The translations under genes were made by a program, and so were the position numbers. This document shows positions 1 through 7,632 of a DNA stretch of 33,726 nt, in pieces. Each line of letters begins with the position of its first letter. Position 1 is the first letter of the stretch. Under the pieces are notes generated by a model that was not told the DNA's origin, searched no databases, and was given only the letters and a program-made list of their open reading frames with translations. Source of the DNA: Litorilinea aerophila (GTDB taxonomy: Bacteria > Chloroflexota > Anaerolineae > Caldilineales > Caldilineaceae); the NCBI GenBank assembly GCA_945897075.1, contig CAMDEX010000037.1:1-33726 (forward strand). The letters are read 5' to 3'.

Positions 1-133
1 CATCACCGCCCTTTTCCTGCTGGCAGCCTCCTTCGCCGTGATTTTCCCCTGGCTGGCCGCGAGTACGCGACCAGTTCCGTTGATGTACATGCGTCGCGTG
101 AAGTCCAGACTTGCAGTCTCGCCATCGGAATAG
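1..133 (+). pseudogene. 5' fragment of a DUF58 gene, copy 1 (truncated by window edge)
   Basis: Bases 1-64 match the start of the intact DUF58 gene at 2539-2602 with three mismatches, in the same orientation. They encode the first membrane segment (…ITALFLLAASF…). Homology stops abruptly after base 64, and the frame runs on through unrelated codons to a TAG at 131-133, next to the folC ribosome binding site. It is a gene fragment, not a functional gene. Its real start lies left of the window. The short frame could couple translation to folC, but that is inference. Confidence 0.75.
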
Positions 134-144
134 AGGAGTCGGCA

Positions 145-1509
145 ATGAATCGGGAGGAGATACTGGCACGATATCGTACATTGGAGAAGTACTTTGCCTC
201 TCTGATCCCATCGGTGCGCTTCAGCAAGGAAACGAATATGAAACTGGAGCGCATTACCCACCTTCTGGAGATACTTGGCAATCCGCACAACTCCTTTCGT
301 TCAATTCATGTGGGCGGTACGTCGGGGAAAGGTTCGACTTCGACAATGATTGCATCCTTGCTTACCAGCGCGGGCTATCAGACCGGCCTCTACCTGTCAC
401 CGCACCTGCAAATCATGAATGAGTGCTATCAGATCAACAACCGAATGGTCGCCACGACTGATTTAGACGAAATTTTAGAGACGATCAAACCAGCAATAGC
501 GCAAGTTGCCAGAGAGAATCCTTTTGGGCGTCCGAGTTATTTTGAAGCACAGACCGCGCTGGCGTTCTGTCTCTTTGCGCGGAAAAAGGTGGATGTGGCG
601 GTCATTGAAGTGGGGCTTGGGGGCGCTTTGGATGCGACAAACGTTCTCCACTCGCAGATCTCTGTGCTGACGAATGTGACTCTTGATCATACCGAAATCT
701 TGGGCAATACAATCGAACTGATTGCACAAAATAAGGTGGGGATCGTCAAGCCTGATCAGCTTGTGATTAGCGGATTAATGCAACCGTCAACACAGAAGAT
801 TATCGAAGAACGATGTGCCATGCAGGGGGCGACTCTTTGGCAGTTGGGGTCAACATTTACTTGCCAACATACAGGGAACGATGGAACCTTCCAAGTAGTC
901 TTTCCCGACAGAACCTACGATGACATTCACCTTGACATGCGAGGTGACTTTCAAACAGCGAATGCAACGTGTGCCATAGCCGCGGTTCACGCATTCACGC
1001 ATGGCGTCTCAGGGTCAGTAATTCGCGATGGCTTACATCAGACTGCTATCTTTGGCAGGTTTGAGTGTGTACAGGAAAACCCAACGGTAATTCTGGATGG
1101 CGCGCACAATCCTGCCAAGATTCATGCCGCGGCAGAGGCAATTGACAGGTACTATGCCGATATGCGCAGGGTCGTGATTGTATCGCTCAAATCTGACAAG
1201 GCGTATCGCGACATTCTGCCTGCCGTAGTAGCAGATGCATCCGTGTTGATCGTCACAGCCTTTGGGAAAAACGAACTATGGGAAGCGTGTGCGCCAGCAA
1301 TTTTGGCTGAAGCGGCATGGGAGATTTCGCCTGGGCTTGACATTCGCATTGAACCCGATCCGATTCAAGCTCTGCGACACGCTCTTGCTGAAGCTCGTCC
1401 CGCTGATTTGGTTTGGATCACAGGTTCGCTATACCTGATTGGCGACATACGTGAATACTGGTATCCATCAGACGAATTGCTAATGCAAATCGAACAGTCA
1501 ACGGCCTGA
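145..1509 (+). CDS. folC: Bifunctional folylpolyglutamate synthase / dihydrofolate synthase
   Basis: FolC adds glutamate to dihydropteroate or reduced folates in the cytoplasm, using ATP, and belongs to the Mur ligase family. The 454-residue length is normal. The P-loop GGTSGKGST is at residues 57-65, followed by the YLSPHL motif (83-88), the EVGLGGALDATN metal and folate segment (155-166), DHTEILG (181-187) and the C-terminal domain motif DGAHNP (318-323). The ATG at 145 has AGGAG at 134-138. The gene is more AT-rich and uses more A/T-ending codons than its neighbours, and it sits between two broken DUF58 5' copies, so it was probably inserted here. Whether it supplies the only FolC of the cell cannot be seen. 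The family call is secure; the synthase/polyglutamylase split is not resolvable from sequence alone. Confidence 0.93.
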   Translation: MNREEILARYRTLEKYFASLIPSVRFSKETNMKLERITHLLEILGNPHNSFRSIHVGGTSGKGSTSTMIASLLTSAGYQTGLYLSPHLQIMNECYQINNRMVATTDLDEILETIKPAIAQVARENPFGRPSYFEAQTALAFCLFARKKVDVAVIEVGLGGALDATNVLHSQISVLTNVTLDHTEILGNTIELIAQNKVGIVKPDQLVISGLMQPSTQKIIEERCAMQGATLWQLGSTFTCQHTGNDGTFQVVFPDRTYDDIHLDMRGDFQTANATCAIAAVHAFTHGVSGSVIRDGLHQTAIFGRFECVQENPTVILDGAHNPAKIHAAAEAIDRYYADMRRVVIVSLKSDKAYRDILPAVVADASVLIVTAFGKNELWEACAPAILAEAAWEISPGLDIRIEPDPIQALRHALAEARPADLVWITGSLYLIGDIREYWYPSDELLMQIEQSTA

Positions 1510-1512
1510 GCT

Positions 1513-1716
1513 ATGCAACTGACCCGGCGCGGTCTCACCCTCCTCTCCATTACCGCCCTTTTCCTGCTGGCAGCCTCCTTCGCCCCCGTCTTACTCTGGC
1601 TGGCCGGGGGCTGGCTGGGGTTGACGCAGTCTGATCAGTCCGCTGCGCGGGGAAGAGCCTATGCGGGAGCGGGCGGGCAAGAGCGCTGGTTTTGGCGCGC
1701 TCTCCTTTCGCAGTGA
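1513..1716 (+). pseudogene. 5' fragment of a DUF58 gene, copy 2
   Basis: Starting at an ATG three bases after the folC stop, about 105 bases align with the start of the intact DUF58 gene at 2504, with about 16 differences per 100 bases. The encoded N-terminus MQLTRRGLTLLSITALFLLA matches the intact protein's first membrane segment. Similarity ends near base 1620, where the sequence joins an unrelated helicase-like fragment. The remaining codons to the stop at 1716 are out of frame with that fragment. It is a relic, although a 67-residue membrane peptide could still be made. Confidence 0.7.
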
Positions 1717-1867
1717 GGCTGCCATCCGCAAACTGGGGGAGACGCTCCTGGCCGCGGGGCTACTGGTGGAGGAGGAGCTTGCCCACGGCGGGGCGGTTGT
1801 GGGGTTGACGGCAGCGGGGCGGCGGGCGTTGCGGGAAACGGGTGTTTTGGATGGGCTGGTGGGATGA
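1625..1867 (+). pseudogene. C-terminal fragment resembling a RecQ-type helicase winged-helix (RQC-like) region
   Basis: An open frame without its own clear start runs from 1625 to a TGA at 1865-1867. It encodes a compact winged-helix-like segment with the pattern GFGAL…IRKL…LLAAGLL…GLTAAGRRAL. This layout recalls the RQC / C-terminal region of RecQ-family helicases (G-x-GAL, a helix, a glycine turn, then LTxxGRxxL). It joins the DUF58 fragment directly, so everything upstream of this domain is missing. The helicase assignment is by eye and weak; that it is a gene remnant is more certain. An ATG at 1661 would give 68 residues if translated. Confidence 0.4.
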
Positions 1868-1885
1868 TGCGGTTGTTTGGATTCG

Positions 1886-1914
1886 TTGACTGCAATGGAG
1901 CGGGGTTGTATACT
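1886..1914 (+). promoter_or_regulatory. Sigma70-type promoter of the antitoxin gene
   Basis: TTGACT (1886-1891) and TATACT (1909-1914) are separated by exactly 17 bases. Transcription would begin near 1921, about 100 bases before the antitoxin ATG at 2023. The boxes are close to the bacterial consensus and recur in the same form elsewhere in this window. Confidence 0.6.
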
Positions 1915-2022
1915 GCATTTGTCAGACTAAAGGAATGATCGAGTGACAATTTTCTCCCTGGCAAGCGTAGGATGCGAAATGATTTGGCGGTGAGCGTAGC
2001 TTGAGGACAAGAGAGGTGCGCA

Positions 2023-2250
2023 ATGTTACAAACAATTGAGGCTGTCATTGATGAAAAGGGAATCTTGCGATTTCTCGAACCGTTCCAATTGCCCAAACTG
2101 CGGCGCGTGCTTGTTACGATTCTCGATGAAGAGCCAGCAGAGGATTCATTCAATCTTGCCCTGGCCAGCGAAGCGGTATTAGCCAAAGATTGGTTGCGGC
2201 CGGAGGAGGATGAGGCGTGGTCACACCTGGCCCAGCTTCCGTCGTTGTAG
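2023..2250 (+). CDS. Antitoxin-like protein of a MazF/PemK-type pair
   Basis: The 75-residue protein starts MLQTIEAVIDEKGILRFLEP, the typical opening of small antitoxins found next to MazF/PemK toxins in Chloroflexi and cyanobacteria. In these, an N-terminal beta-rich DNA-binding part (…VLVTILDEEP…) is followed by an acidic toxin-wrapping tail (…WLRPEEDEAWSHL…). AGGTG lies just upstream of the ATG. The 3' end overlaps by 34 bases a second frame that opens like a MazF/PemK toxin but is truncated. The antitoxin therefore appears intact while its toxin is broken. It would normally bind its own promoter (TTGACT/TATACT upstream) and neutralise the RNase toxin. The family is assigned by recognition of the sequence pattern. 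Confidence 0.72.
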   Translation: MLQTIEAVIDEKGILRFLEPFQLPKLRRVLVTILDEEPAEDSFNLALASEAVLAKDWLRPEEDEAWSHLAQLPSL

Positions 2251-2354
2251 TTCCCTTTCCGTTTTCGGACTTATCAGGCGTCAAACTTCGACCAGCAGTC
2301 GTGGCAATTTTGATGGCGACAGTGGCGTCATTGCAAAAGAATCTGCCAAAGTAG
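2217..2354 (+). pseudogene. Truncated MazF/PemK-like toxin
   Basis: A GTG at 2217, overlapping the antitoxin 3' end, opens a frame reading VVTPGPASVVVVPFPF then SDLSGVKLRPAVV. This is the N-terminal signature of PemK/MazF RNase toxins (…V.VPFPFSD…K.RPAVV). The similarity stops after residue 28, and the frame ends at 2354 after 45 codons, whereas the family normally has about 110 residues. The conserved ITS-containing strand and the rest of the catalytic fold are missing. It is most likely inactive, leaving an orphan antitoxin. Confidence 0.65.
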
Positions 2355-2388
2355 TGTGAAACTTTGTTCCGCCTATTGGACCTAATGA

Positions 2389-2425
2389 AAAGCGTCCCAG
2401 AATCCCTTTGGGACGCTTTGTTTTT
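2389..2425 (+). terminator. Intrinsic terminator after the toxin-antitoxin remnant
   Basis: An 11-base arm AAAGCGTCCCA (2389-2399) pairs with TGGGACGCTTT (2409-2419) across a 9-base loop, and five T residues follow at 2421-2425. It ends the antitoxin / toxin-remnant transcript before the DUF58 gene. Confidence 0.8.
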
Positions 2426-2503
2426 GATACTGGCGTGGGTGGAAGGGAATTCGATGATGTGTTTCTATGGGAGAATTTGTGGTTACGCCATATCTGACTT
2501 TCC

Positions 2504-3826
2504 ATGCAACTGACCCCACGCGGCCTCCTCCTCCTCTCCATCACCGCCCTTTTTCTGCTGGCAGCCTCCTTCGCCGGGATTTTCCTCTGGCTGGCCGCGA
2601 GTTGGTTGGTACTGGTCTGCGCCCTCCTCATCACCGATTGGCAACTGACGCCGCCCCCCGCCGCCTGGGAACTCCAGCGCAGTCACGATGACCGCCTCTC
2701 CCTGGCCGCCTGGAACCGCGTTGCGGTGACGGTGACTTTGCGCCGCGGTCTGCGCCCGCTGGCCGTCTGGCTGCGTGACGAGACGCCGCCCACCTTTGCC
2801 ATCTCCGACGAGCAGCGCATCCTCAGCGCCACGGCCACACCGGGCGAAACGACGACTCTCGTCTACTACCTGCGCCCGCCGCGCCGCGGTGATTACACCT
2901 TCGGCGATCTGCACCTGCGCTGGGATTCGGTGTTGGGGCTGCTGCGCCGCCAGGCCCGTTTCCCCGCGGCCGCGCCGGTGAAGGTCTATCCCAATCTGGT
3001 GGATGTAAAGAAGTATGATCTGCTGCTGCGCAAGAACCGGCTGTGGGAGTTGGGTCTGCGCAACACCCGGCTGCTGGGTGCTGGCTCCGAGTTCGAGCGG
3101 ATGCGCGACTACCAGCCCGACGACGAATATAGGAAGATCAATTGGAAAGCCACGGCGCGGCGGGGCAAACCGATTACAATGGAATTCGAGACCGAACGCA
3201 GCCAGAATCTGGTGGCGCTGCTCGATGTGGGGCGGCTGATGCGCAGCCCGGTGGGGGATGTAGCGAAGATGGACTACGCCATCAACGCTGTGCTGCTGCT
3301 GGCATATGTGGCAACGCAGAAGAGCGACCGGGTGGGGGTGATGACCTTTGCCGATGAGGTGCAGAGCTGGCTGGCCCCGCGCACGGGCAAAGGGCAGTTT
3401 CAGCGGATGCTGGAGCTGCTCTACGCGGTGCAGGGGCAGCCGGTGGAGCCGGACTACAGTGGGGCATTTGGCTATTTAGCCAGCCGCCAGAGCCGCCGCT
3501 CGCTGGTGCTGGTCTTCAGCGATCTCACAGGCAGCGTAGCCGCAGATGCGCTGATCGCCGGGATGCTGCGTCTGCGCCGGGGACACCTGCCCCTGCTGGT
3601 GACTATGCGCGACCCGACCGTCGAGCAGATGGCCCGCCAGCCCATCGCCGACGGTGCAACCCTCTACCAGCGCACTGTGGCCGAGACCCTTCTGGCTGAG
3701 CGGGAGCTACGCCTGGAACAGTTGCGGCGTCACGGCGTATTGACACTGGATGTGCCCGCCGATGAACTGAGTGTGGCGCTGATTGACAGGTATTTGGAGA
3801 TTAAGGTGAGGGGGTTGATTAGTTGA
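2504..3826 (+). CDS. DUF58 domain-containing membrane protein
   Basis: The 440-residue protein has two hydrophobic segments at about residues 9-45, a beta-rich middle and a C-terminal DUF58 region. The DUF58 hallmark is at about residues 193-225: GSEFERMRDYQPDD then INWKATARRG. It is followed by a von Willebrand A-like fold (…LVALLDVGR…). DUF58 proteins typically accompany MoxR AAA ATPases and are thought to act in chaperone-like or envelope-assembly complexes. The exact role is unknown. The SpoIIM-like and RDD genes downstream fit that known neighbourhood, but no MoxR is in the window. The ATG at 2504 is supported by the conserved N-terminus shared with the two broken copies upstream. No strong ribosome binding site is visible. 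The last codons and the stop lie inside the hairpin that starts at about 3815. Confidence 0.9.
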   Translation: MQLTPRGLLLLSITALFLLAASFAGIFLWLAASWLVLVCALLITDWQLTPPPAAWELQRSHDDRLSLAAWNRVAVTVTLRRGLRPLAVWLRDETPPTFAISDEQRILSATATPGETTTLVYYLRPPRRGDYTFGDLHLRWDSVLGLLRRQARFPAAAPVKVYPNLVDVKKYDLLLRKNRLWELGLRNTRLLGAGSEFERMRDYQPDDEYRKINWKATARRGKPITMEFETERSQNLVALLDVGRLMRSPVGDVAKMDYAINAVLLLAYVATQKSDRVGVMTFADEVQSWLAPRTGKGQFQRMLELLYAVQGQPVEPDYSGAFGYLASRQSRRSLVLVFSDLTGSVAADALIAGMLRLRRGHLPLLVTMRDPTVEQMARQPIADGATLYQRTVAETLLAERELRLEQLRRHGVLTLDVPADELSVALIDRYLEIKVRGLIS

Positions 3827-3886
3827 TTAGTTGATTGGGGAAGAGACACCAGTCAACCAATCAACCAGTCAACCAATCAACCAGTC
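3815..3886. repeat. Iterated-word hairpin (TTGATTAG/TTGATTGG) between convergent genes
   Basis: The left part repeats TTGATTAG / TTGATTGG (3815-3838). The right part repeats the complementary CCAATCAACCAGTCAA (3849-3886). The arms can pair in several registers. The element holds the stop codons of both convergent genes, DUF58 on the left and the SpoIIM-like gene on the right, so it may serve as a two-way terminator. Confidence 0.75.
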
Positions 3887-4829
3887 ACTTTTTCATCCAA
3901 TACCAATGCAACGCCACCCCTGTCCCCAACCCCACCAGCGCCTTCAGCGGCCAGGGCAGCCCGCTGGGACTGACAAAACCTTCGATCAGCCCTGCGCCGA
4001 TGAGGAGAGGGACCGCGCCGAGGATCAGTTGTACCCCAATTTTGGCCCGCTCCACCAGCGCGGCCTGGCGGGTGAGCAGAGCGGGGCGCAGCAGGCCGTC
4101 GGCTACAAAGAGTCCACAGCCGCCAGCAAGAAAGATGACGCTCAGTTCCACCGGGCCGTGCGCCAGCACGAACTCGGCCAGCCCCGGACTCATCTCGTGG
4201 AATTGGAGCAGGCCGAAAATGGCACCCAGGCTCAGTCCGTTGAACAATAGAATGTAAAGGGTGAACAGGCCGCCGGTGAGGGAACCGGCAAAGGCGTAGA
4301 ATAGTACGCCGATGTTGTTGGTAAGAATTGTGGTGGCTGCGGCAGAACGGACGCTGGGCGCGATCTCTGTCCACAATTCGCCATCCTCTACACTACTCAC
4401 CAGCCCTCTGATCTCCTCTCCCAGCAGTGTATAAATGGTATCGGGTCTCTGCCAGACGACAAAGAAACCGATGAGGGCAGGCAGGAGAAAGAGGACAAAG
4501 GCGGCGGTTGTGTAAGGGAGAAGCCGGCGATACAATTGAGGGAAAAGCACCCGATAGAAATTGCTCACCTGTTGCCAGCGCAGGGGTTCTTCCCGGTAGA
4601 GTACGGCGTGGGTGCGCCCGACCAGTTGGTTGAGATAGCGGGTAATCTTGTGGTTGGGGAAATCGCGCTGGGCCAGGGCCAGATCGGACGTAGCGATCTG
4701 GTAGAGACGCCCCAACTCGTAGAGTTCGGCTTCGGAGAGCGCCTCGGCGTTGCCCCGTGTGGTTGCGGTCAACGTTTCCAACCGCTGCCAACCCGCTTTT
4801 TCTTTCTCAATGAGCTTATCAATTTGCAT
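3885..4829 (-). CDS. SpoIIM-like (stage II sporulation protein M / DUF95) membrane protein
   Basis: The 314-residue protein opens with the family-typical soluble helix [20 protein letters not shown]. Helical residues with [18 protein letters not shown] follow, and then about five membrane segments from residue ~105 to the end. The glycine-rich core reads …[17 protein letters not shown]… and …[15 protein letters not shown]…. The HGPxEL and NN motifs are characteristic of the SpoIIM/DUF95 family. In non-sporulating bacteria such genes sit beside RDD, DUF58 and MoxR genes, as here; their biochemical role is unresolved. I chose the ATG at 4829 (AGGCAG upstream) over a GTG ten codons earlier. It is convergent with DUF58 and divergent from the RDD gene. 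Confidence 0.88.
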   Translation of the reverse strand: MQIDKLIEKEKAGWQRLETLTATTRGNAEALSEAELYELGRLYQIATSDLALAQRDFPNHKITRYLNQLVGRTHAVLYREEPLRWQQVSNFYRVLFPQLYRRLLPYTTAAFVLFLLPALIGFFVVWQRPDTIYTLLGEEIRGLVSSVEDGELWTEIAPSVRSAAATTILTNNIGVLFYAFAGSLTGGLFTLYILLFNGLSLGAIFGLLQFHEMSPGLAEFVLAHGPVELSVIFLAGGCGLFVADGLLRPALLTRQAALVERAKIGVQLILGAVPLLIGAGLIEGFVSPSGLPWPLKALVGLGTGVALHWYWMKK

Positions 4830-4863
4830 TGCGCTGCCTGTATGCTGCAAAAAGGACACGGAT

Positions 4864-4912
4864 AAAATCTGCGAAAATCTGCTGTTTCTGTGGAATCTGC
4901 GTCCCGCTTTTC
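4864..4912. repeat. Short iterated word AAATCTGCG between divergent genes
   Basis: The sequence between the SpoIIM-like and RDD genes contains the word AAAATCTGCG twice and a third related GGAATCTGCG within 50 bases. It resembles the iterated-word elements elsewhere in the window, but its complementary arm is missing or degraded. No clear promoter is visible for either flanking gene. Confidence 0.35.
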
Positions 4913-4956
4913 GCTGTTCACTTCCCCAATCCTACCACCAAACCGCGAGAGACCCA

Positions 4957-5775
4957 ATGGCCGAACACCCAATGTTGGATCAGGATTACGCCATCGACAC
5001 GCCGGAGAGCGTCACCTTTGCCTACGAAGTGGCGGGCATCGGCAACCGTTTCATCGCCGCGCTCATAGACACGACAATTCTTGCGGCGGCTCTGCTTCTG
5101 CTCAATCTGCTCGTCTTTGTGGCGCTGGGGTTGCTGGGCGATCTCTCAATAGATATGCTGCTGGGGGACGAGCCGCCCAGTTGGCTGGGCGGGTTGGTCA
5201 TCGCGCTCTATACGCTGCTCAACTTTGCCTTTTATTGGGGCTATTATATCCTCTTTGAATGGCTGTGGAACGGGCAGACGCCCGGCAAGCGCTTTGTAAA
5301 AATCCGTGTGCTGCGTATGGATGGCAACCCGGCCGGCTTCACTGAAGTACTGCTGCGCAATCTGGTGCGCCCGGTAGACTTTCTGCCCGGCGGCTACGGG
5401 CTGGGGCTGCTGGTGATGCTCCTCAACGACAAGAGCCGTCGTCTGGGCGACTACGCGGCGGGCACACTTGTCATCCGCGAACTGGCCGACGTTGCCCTGG
5501 ATGCCCTGACCACCCGTCCTGCCTCCGCCGCGGCGAATGTAGATGAAACGCTGCTGCTCGCCTTCCCCGCAATTCGCCGCCTCTCCAGCGCCGATTACGA
5601 ACTGATCCAGGAGACGCTGGCCCGCTTTCGGCGGGGCGCTATCTCCCACCGTGCGCTGGAACGGCTGGCCGCCACCCTTGCCCTGCGTCTGGACACAGAA
5701 GCCCCGCACGGCTGGGACAGCGCACTCAAATTCCTGCAACGGGTAGCCGCAGCCTACCGGCAACTGGGCCATTAA
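4957..5775 (+). CDS. RDD family membrane protein
   Basis: The 272-residue inner-membrane protein has the RDD signature: GIGNRFIAALIDTTI at about residues 26-40 (the Arg and Asp of the first helix), a second pair of membrane segments, GQTPGKR at about 108-114, and NDKSRRLGDYAAGTLV at about 155-170. The C-terminal ~90 residues are soluble and helical. RDD proteins are of mixed or unknown function; some act as ion antiporters. Next to SpoIIM-like and DUF58 genes it fits the MoxR-type neighbourhood. I took the ATG at 4957, where the family similarity begins; the frame is open further upstream, but that part overlaps the divergent gene. Confidence 0.88.
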   Translation: MAEHPMLDQDYAIDTPESVTFAYEVAGIGNRFIAALIDTTILAAALLLLNLLVFVALGLLGDLSIDMLLGDEPPSWLGGLVIALYTLLNFAFYWGYYILFEWLWNGQTPGKRFVKIRVLRMDGNPAGFTEVLLRNLVRPVDFLPGGYGLGLLVMLLNDKSRRLGDYAAGTLVIRELADVALDALTTRPASAAANVDETLLLAFPAIRRLSSADYELIQETLARFRRGAISHRALERLAATLALRLDTEAPHGWDSALKFLQRVAAAYRQLGH

Positions 5776-5782
5776 AAGGCGT

Positions 5783-5811
5783 TTGCACAGGATAACCCGT
5801 AAGGGTATACT
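5783..5811 (+). promoter_or_regulatory. Sigma70-type promoter of radC
   Basis: TTGCAC (5783-5788) and TATACT (5806-5811) lie 17 bases apart, just after the RDD stop. Transcription would start near 5818, so the iterated hairpin at 5824-5895 would form the entire 5' leader of radC. Confidence 0.55.
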
Positions 5812-5823
5812 TGTCGGAAATCA

Positions 5824-5895
5824 GATATTGGGATATTGGGTAGTGATGACCCGGCTCTGCCGGTACGAAATATCCAATACCCCATACCCCCTATC
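5824..5895. repeat. Iterated-word hairpin (GATATTGGGTA) in the radC leader
   Basis: GATATTGGGATATTGGGTA (5824-5842) pairs with TATCCAATACCCCATACC (5870 onward) in several registers. It ends one or two bases before the AGGAG ribosome binding site of radC (5896-5900), so as RNA it could affect translation start. Confidence 0.65.
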
Positions 5896-5907
5896 TAGGA
5901 GTCCGCC

Positions 5908-6627
5908 ATGCCCACACCCGACAACCCCATCCCCGACTACAACCCGACCATCAAAGAGCTGCCGGAGAGTCTGCGCCCGCGCGAACGGATGGCCTATGCC
6001 GGGGCCAACGCGCTGAGTACGGCAGAACTGCTGGCGATTATCCTGCGCACAGGGGGCAAAGGGGAGAATGTCATTCGTATGGCCGAACGGCTCTTGGTTC
6101 AATACCGGGGCATCACCGGTCTAGCCCAAGCCAGCCACGAGGAACTCTGCCAGACTCACGGGTTGGGGATGGCCAAGACGACACAGATCAAAGCTGCGTT
6201 GGAGCTGGGCCGCCGCTTGCTGCTGGCTGCTCCGGAAGAACAGGCCCAGATTCACAGCCCCGCGGACGTGGCGAATCTATTGATGCTGGAGATGGGGTTG
6301 CTGGAACGAGAACAGTTGCGCACAGTCCTGCTCGACACCAAAAACCGGGTGCAGCGGATTATCACTGTCTATTCGGGCAGCCTGAATACCGCGGTGGTGC
6401 GGGTCGGGGAAATTTTCCGCGAGGCGATCCGGGCCAACAGCGCGTCGATGATTGTCGTCCACAACCACCCCAGCGGCGACCCCACCCCCAGCCCAGAAGA
6501 TGTGCGCGTGACGGAAAAAATTGTCGAAGCGGGCCAACTGCTCAATATCGACGTGCTGGATCACCTGATCGTCACCCGCAGCCGTTTTGTCAGCCTGAAA
6601 GAGCGGGGGCTGGGTTTCCGTAAGTAA
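5908..6627 (+). CDS. radC: RadC family JAB/MPN domain protein
   Basis: The 239-residue length is typical. An N-terminal helix-hairpin-helix-like UPF0758 region ([19 protein letters not shown]… [14 protein letters not shown]…) precedes the C-terminal JAMM/MPN+ domain. That domain carries the metal-binding [14 protein letters not shown] at about residues 187-200 and a Glu upstream in [11 protein letters not shown]. RadC was once linked to DNA repair, but its true function is not established; the fold is that of a zinc metalloprotease/deubiquitinase. The start is fixed by AGGAG eight bases upstream. It is transcribed alone, from the promoter at 5783-5811, into a very long hairpin. Confidence 0.95.
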   Translation: MPTPDNPIPDYNPTIKELPESLRPRERMAYAGANALSTAELLAIILRTGGKGENVIRMAERLLVQYRGITGLAQASHEELCQTHGLGMAKTTQIKAALELGRRLLLAAPEEQAQIHSPADVANLLMLEMGLLEREQLRTVLLDTKNRVQRIITVYSGSLNTAVVRVGEIFREAIRANSASMIVVHNHPSGDPTPSPEDVRVTEKIVEAGQLLNIDVLDHLIVTRSRFVSLKERGLGFRK

Positions 6628-6630
6628 GCA

Positions 6631-6735
6631 CGAGGCGTAAGCACGAAGGATGGCAAAGAAACGCGAAGACGCGAAGGGAGTCGATCTCCCTTCGCGTCTT
6701 CGCGTTTCTTCGTTATCCTTCGTGCTTACGCCTCG
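6631..6735. repeat. 105-base near-perfect palindrome
   Basis: A 50-base arm (6631-6680) and its reverse complement (6686-6735) match at 47 of 50 positions around the loop TCGAT. The inner arm is built of the word CGCGAAGA / CGCGAAGG. It lies between the convergent radC and NERD-like genes; the outer right arm contains the last codons and the stop of the latter. It is the longest hairpin in the window. Confidence 0.95.
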
Positions 6736-7529
6736 GAGACGGTACTCACATCACGCAGATAGTCGGTGAGGGCACGCATGTCATTGTTGGGAAGCTGCTG
6801 TGCTTTGCCTGTGCGTATCACTTTTTTGAGCTGGGCCACGGGCACAACCGGCAGCGTCGGGTTGTCCAGTTGCAGGTTGACAGACGGGTTGACAAAGACG
6901 ACCGCACCGTCAATGGGTACATCCCCGGCCTTCATCCCCAACTTCTGGCTGGCCTCGCCTGCCTGCAGAAGCTCGCGCACCTTCTGTTTGGTCTCCTCTA
7001 CTTCCTTGCCCGGATTGCCCAGCCCCTCGCGGGTGAAGGAAGTGAAGATGCGCCCGATGCTAAACGGTTCCTTCCAACTGTCGCCGGAGACTTTCACTTG
7101 GCCTTTGTCACCCCGCACCACAAAAATCTGGATGCCCATCGGTCCGACCAGCAGATAAGGCGCATTGGGCAGACTCCACAAAAAGAGGCCGTATTTGTCG
7201 TCGAAACCCTTCAGATTGTTCTCCAACAGCTCATCCGGGCGGGCAATGCGGTTGGAATCGGGCCAACGGCGGGGGGCAAAGCGGTTGATGTAATAGCTGC
7301 CCACATTCGAGGCCAAAAAGCCCAGCGCCAACGAGCCAAAGCTGATGTAGGCCCAATAGGATTGGACAAAGCCGATCAGCGTATTGGCCGTCGGTTTGTC
7401 CGGGGGAAACCAGGTGGGGGTGAAGCTGGCGAGCAGCCCCACAAAGAGTACGGCCAACCCGCCCAATGTGATGCGGCGGCCCAGACTTTCCTTGCGTTTG
7501 ATCTCCGCCAGATTGCGATAAATTTTCAT
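6726..7529 (-). CDS. Membrane protein with NERD-like region
   Basis: The 267-residue protein has two membrane helices (about residues 20-37 and 58-76) and a cytoplasmic region of about 180 residues. That region resembles the nuclease-related NERD fold: a strand reading YLLVGPMGIQIFVV, a basic strand GDKGQVKVSGDSW, the NP motif (GNPGKEVEETK…), and the strand AVVFVNPSVNL. In NERD proteins the GPxG, the K/W strand and the NP motif recur in this order. I cannot see the full set of PD-(D/E)XK catalytic residues, so nuclease activity is doubtful. The start at 7529 has no strong ribosome binding site. It lies downstream of plsX on the same strand, but a terminator separates them. Confidence 0.65.
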   Translation of the reverse strand: MKIYRNLAEIKRKESLGRRITLGGLAVLFVGLLASFTPTWFPPDKPTANTLIGFVQSYWAYISFGSLALGFLASNVGSYYINRFAPRRWPDSNRIARPDELLENNLKGFDDKYGLFLWSLPNAPYLLVGPMGIQIFVVRGDKGQVKVSGDSWKEPFSIGRIFTSFTREGLGNPGKEVEETKQKVRELLQAGEASQKLGMKAGDVPIDGAVVFVNPSVNLQLDNPTLPVVPVAQLKKVIRTGKAQQLPNNDMRALTDYLRDVSTVSEA

Positions 7530-7570
7530 GAGTACAGTTTCGTCTTCCCGTGTGGTTCTTTGGCTCTATT

Positions 7571-7614
7571 GCAAAAAAGAAACTTCCCCACGACTGCGCG
7601 GTGAAGTTTCTTGC
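7571..7614 (-). terminator. Intrinsic terminator of plsX
   Basis: Read on the minus strand, GAAACTTC (7610-7603) pairs with GAAGTTTC (7586-7579). Six T residues follow (7578-7573), then GC. It begins 19 bases after the plsX stop and separates plsX from the NERD-like gene. Confidence 0.78.
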
Positions 7615-7632
7615 ATTCCCGGCATAAAAGAT

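Noticed and set aside
2355..2503. Continuation of the toxin in another frame after 2354
   Set aside because: A frame can be read through this stretch, but it has a stop, contains the terminator stem and shows no toxin motif.
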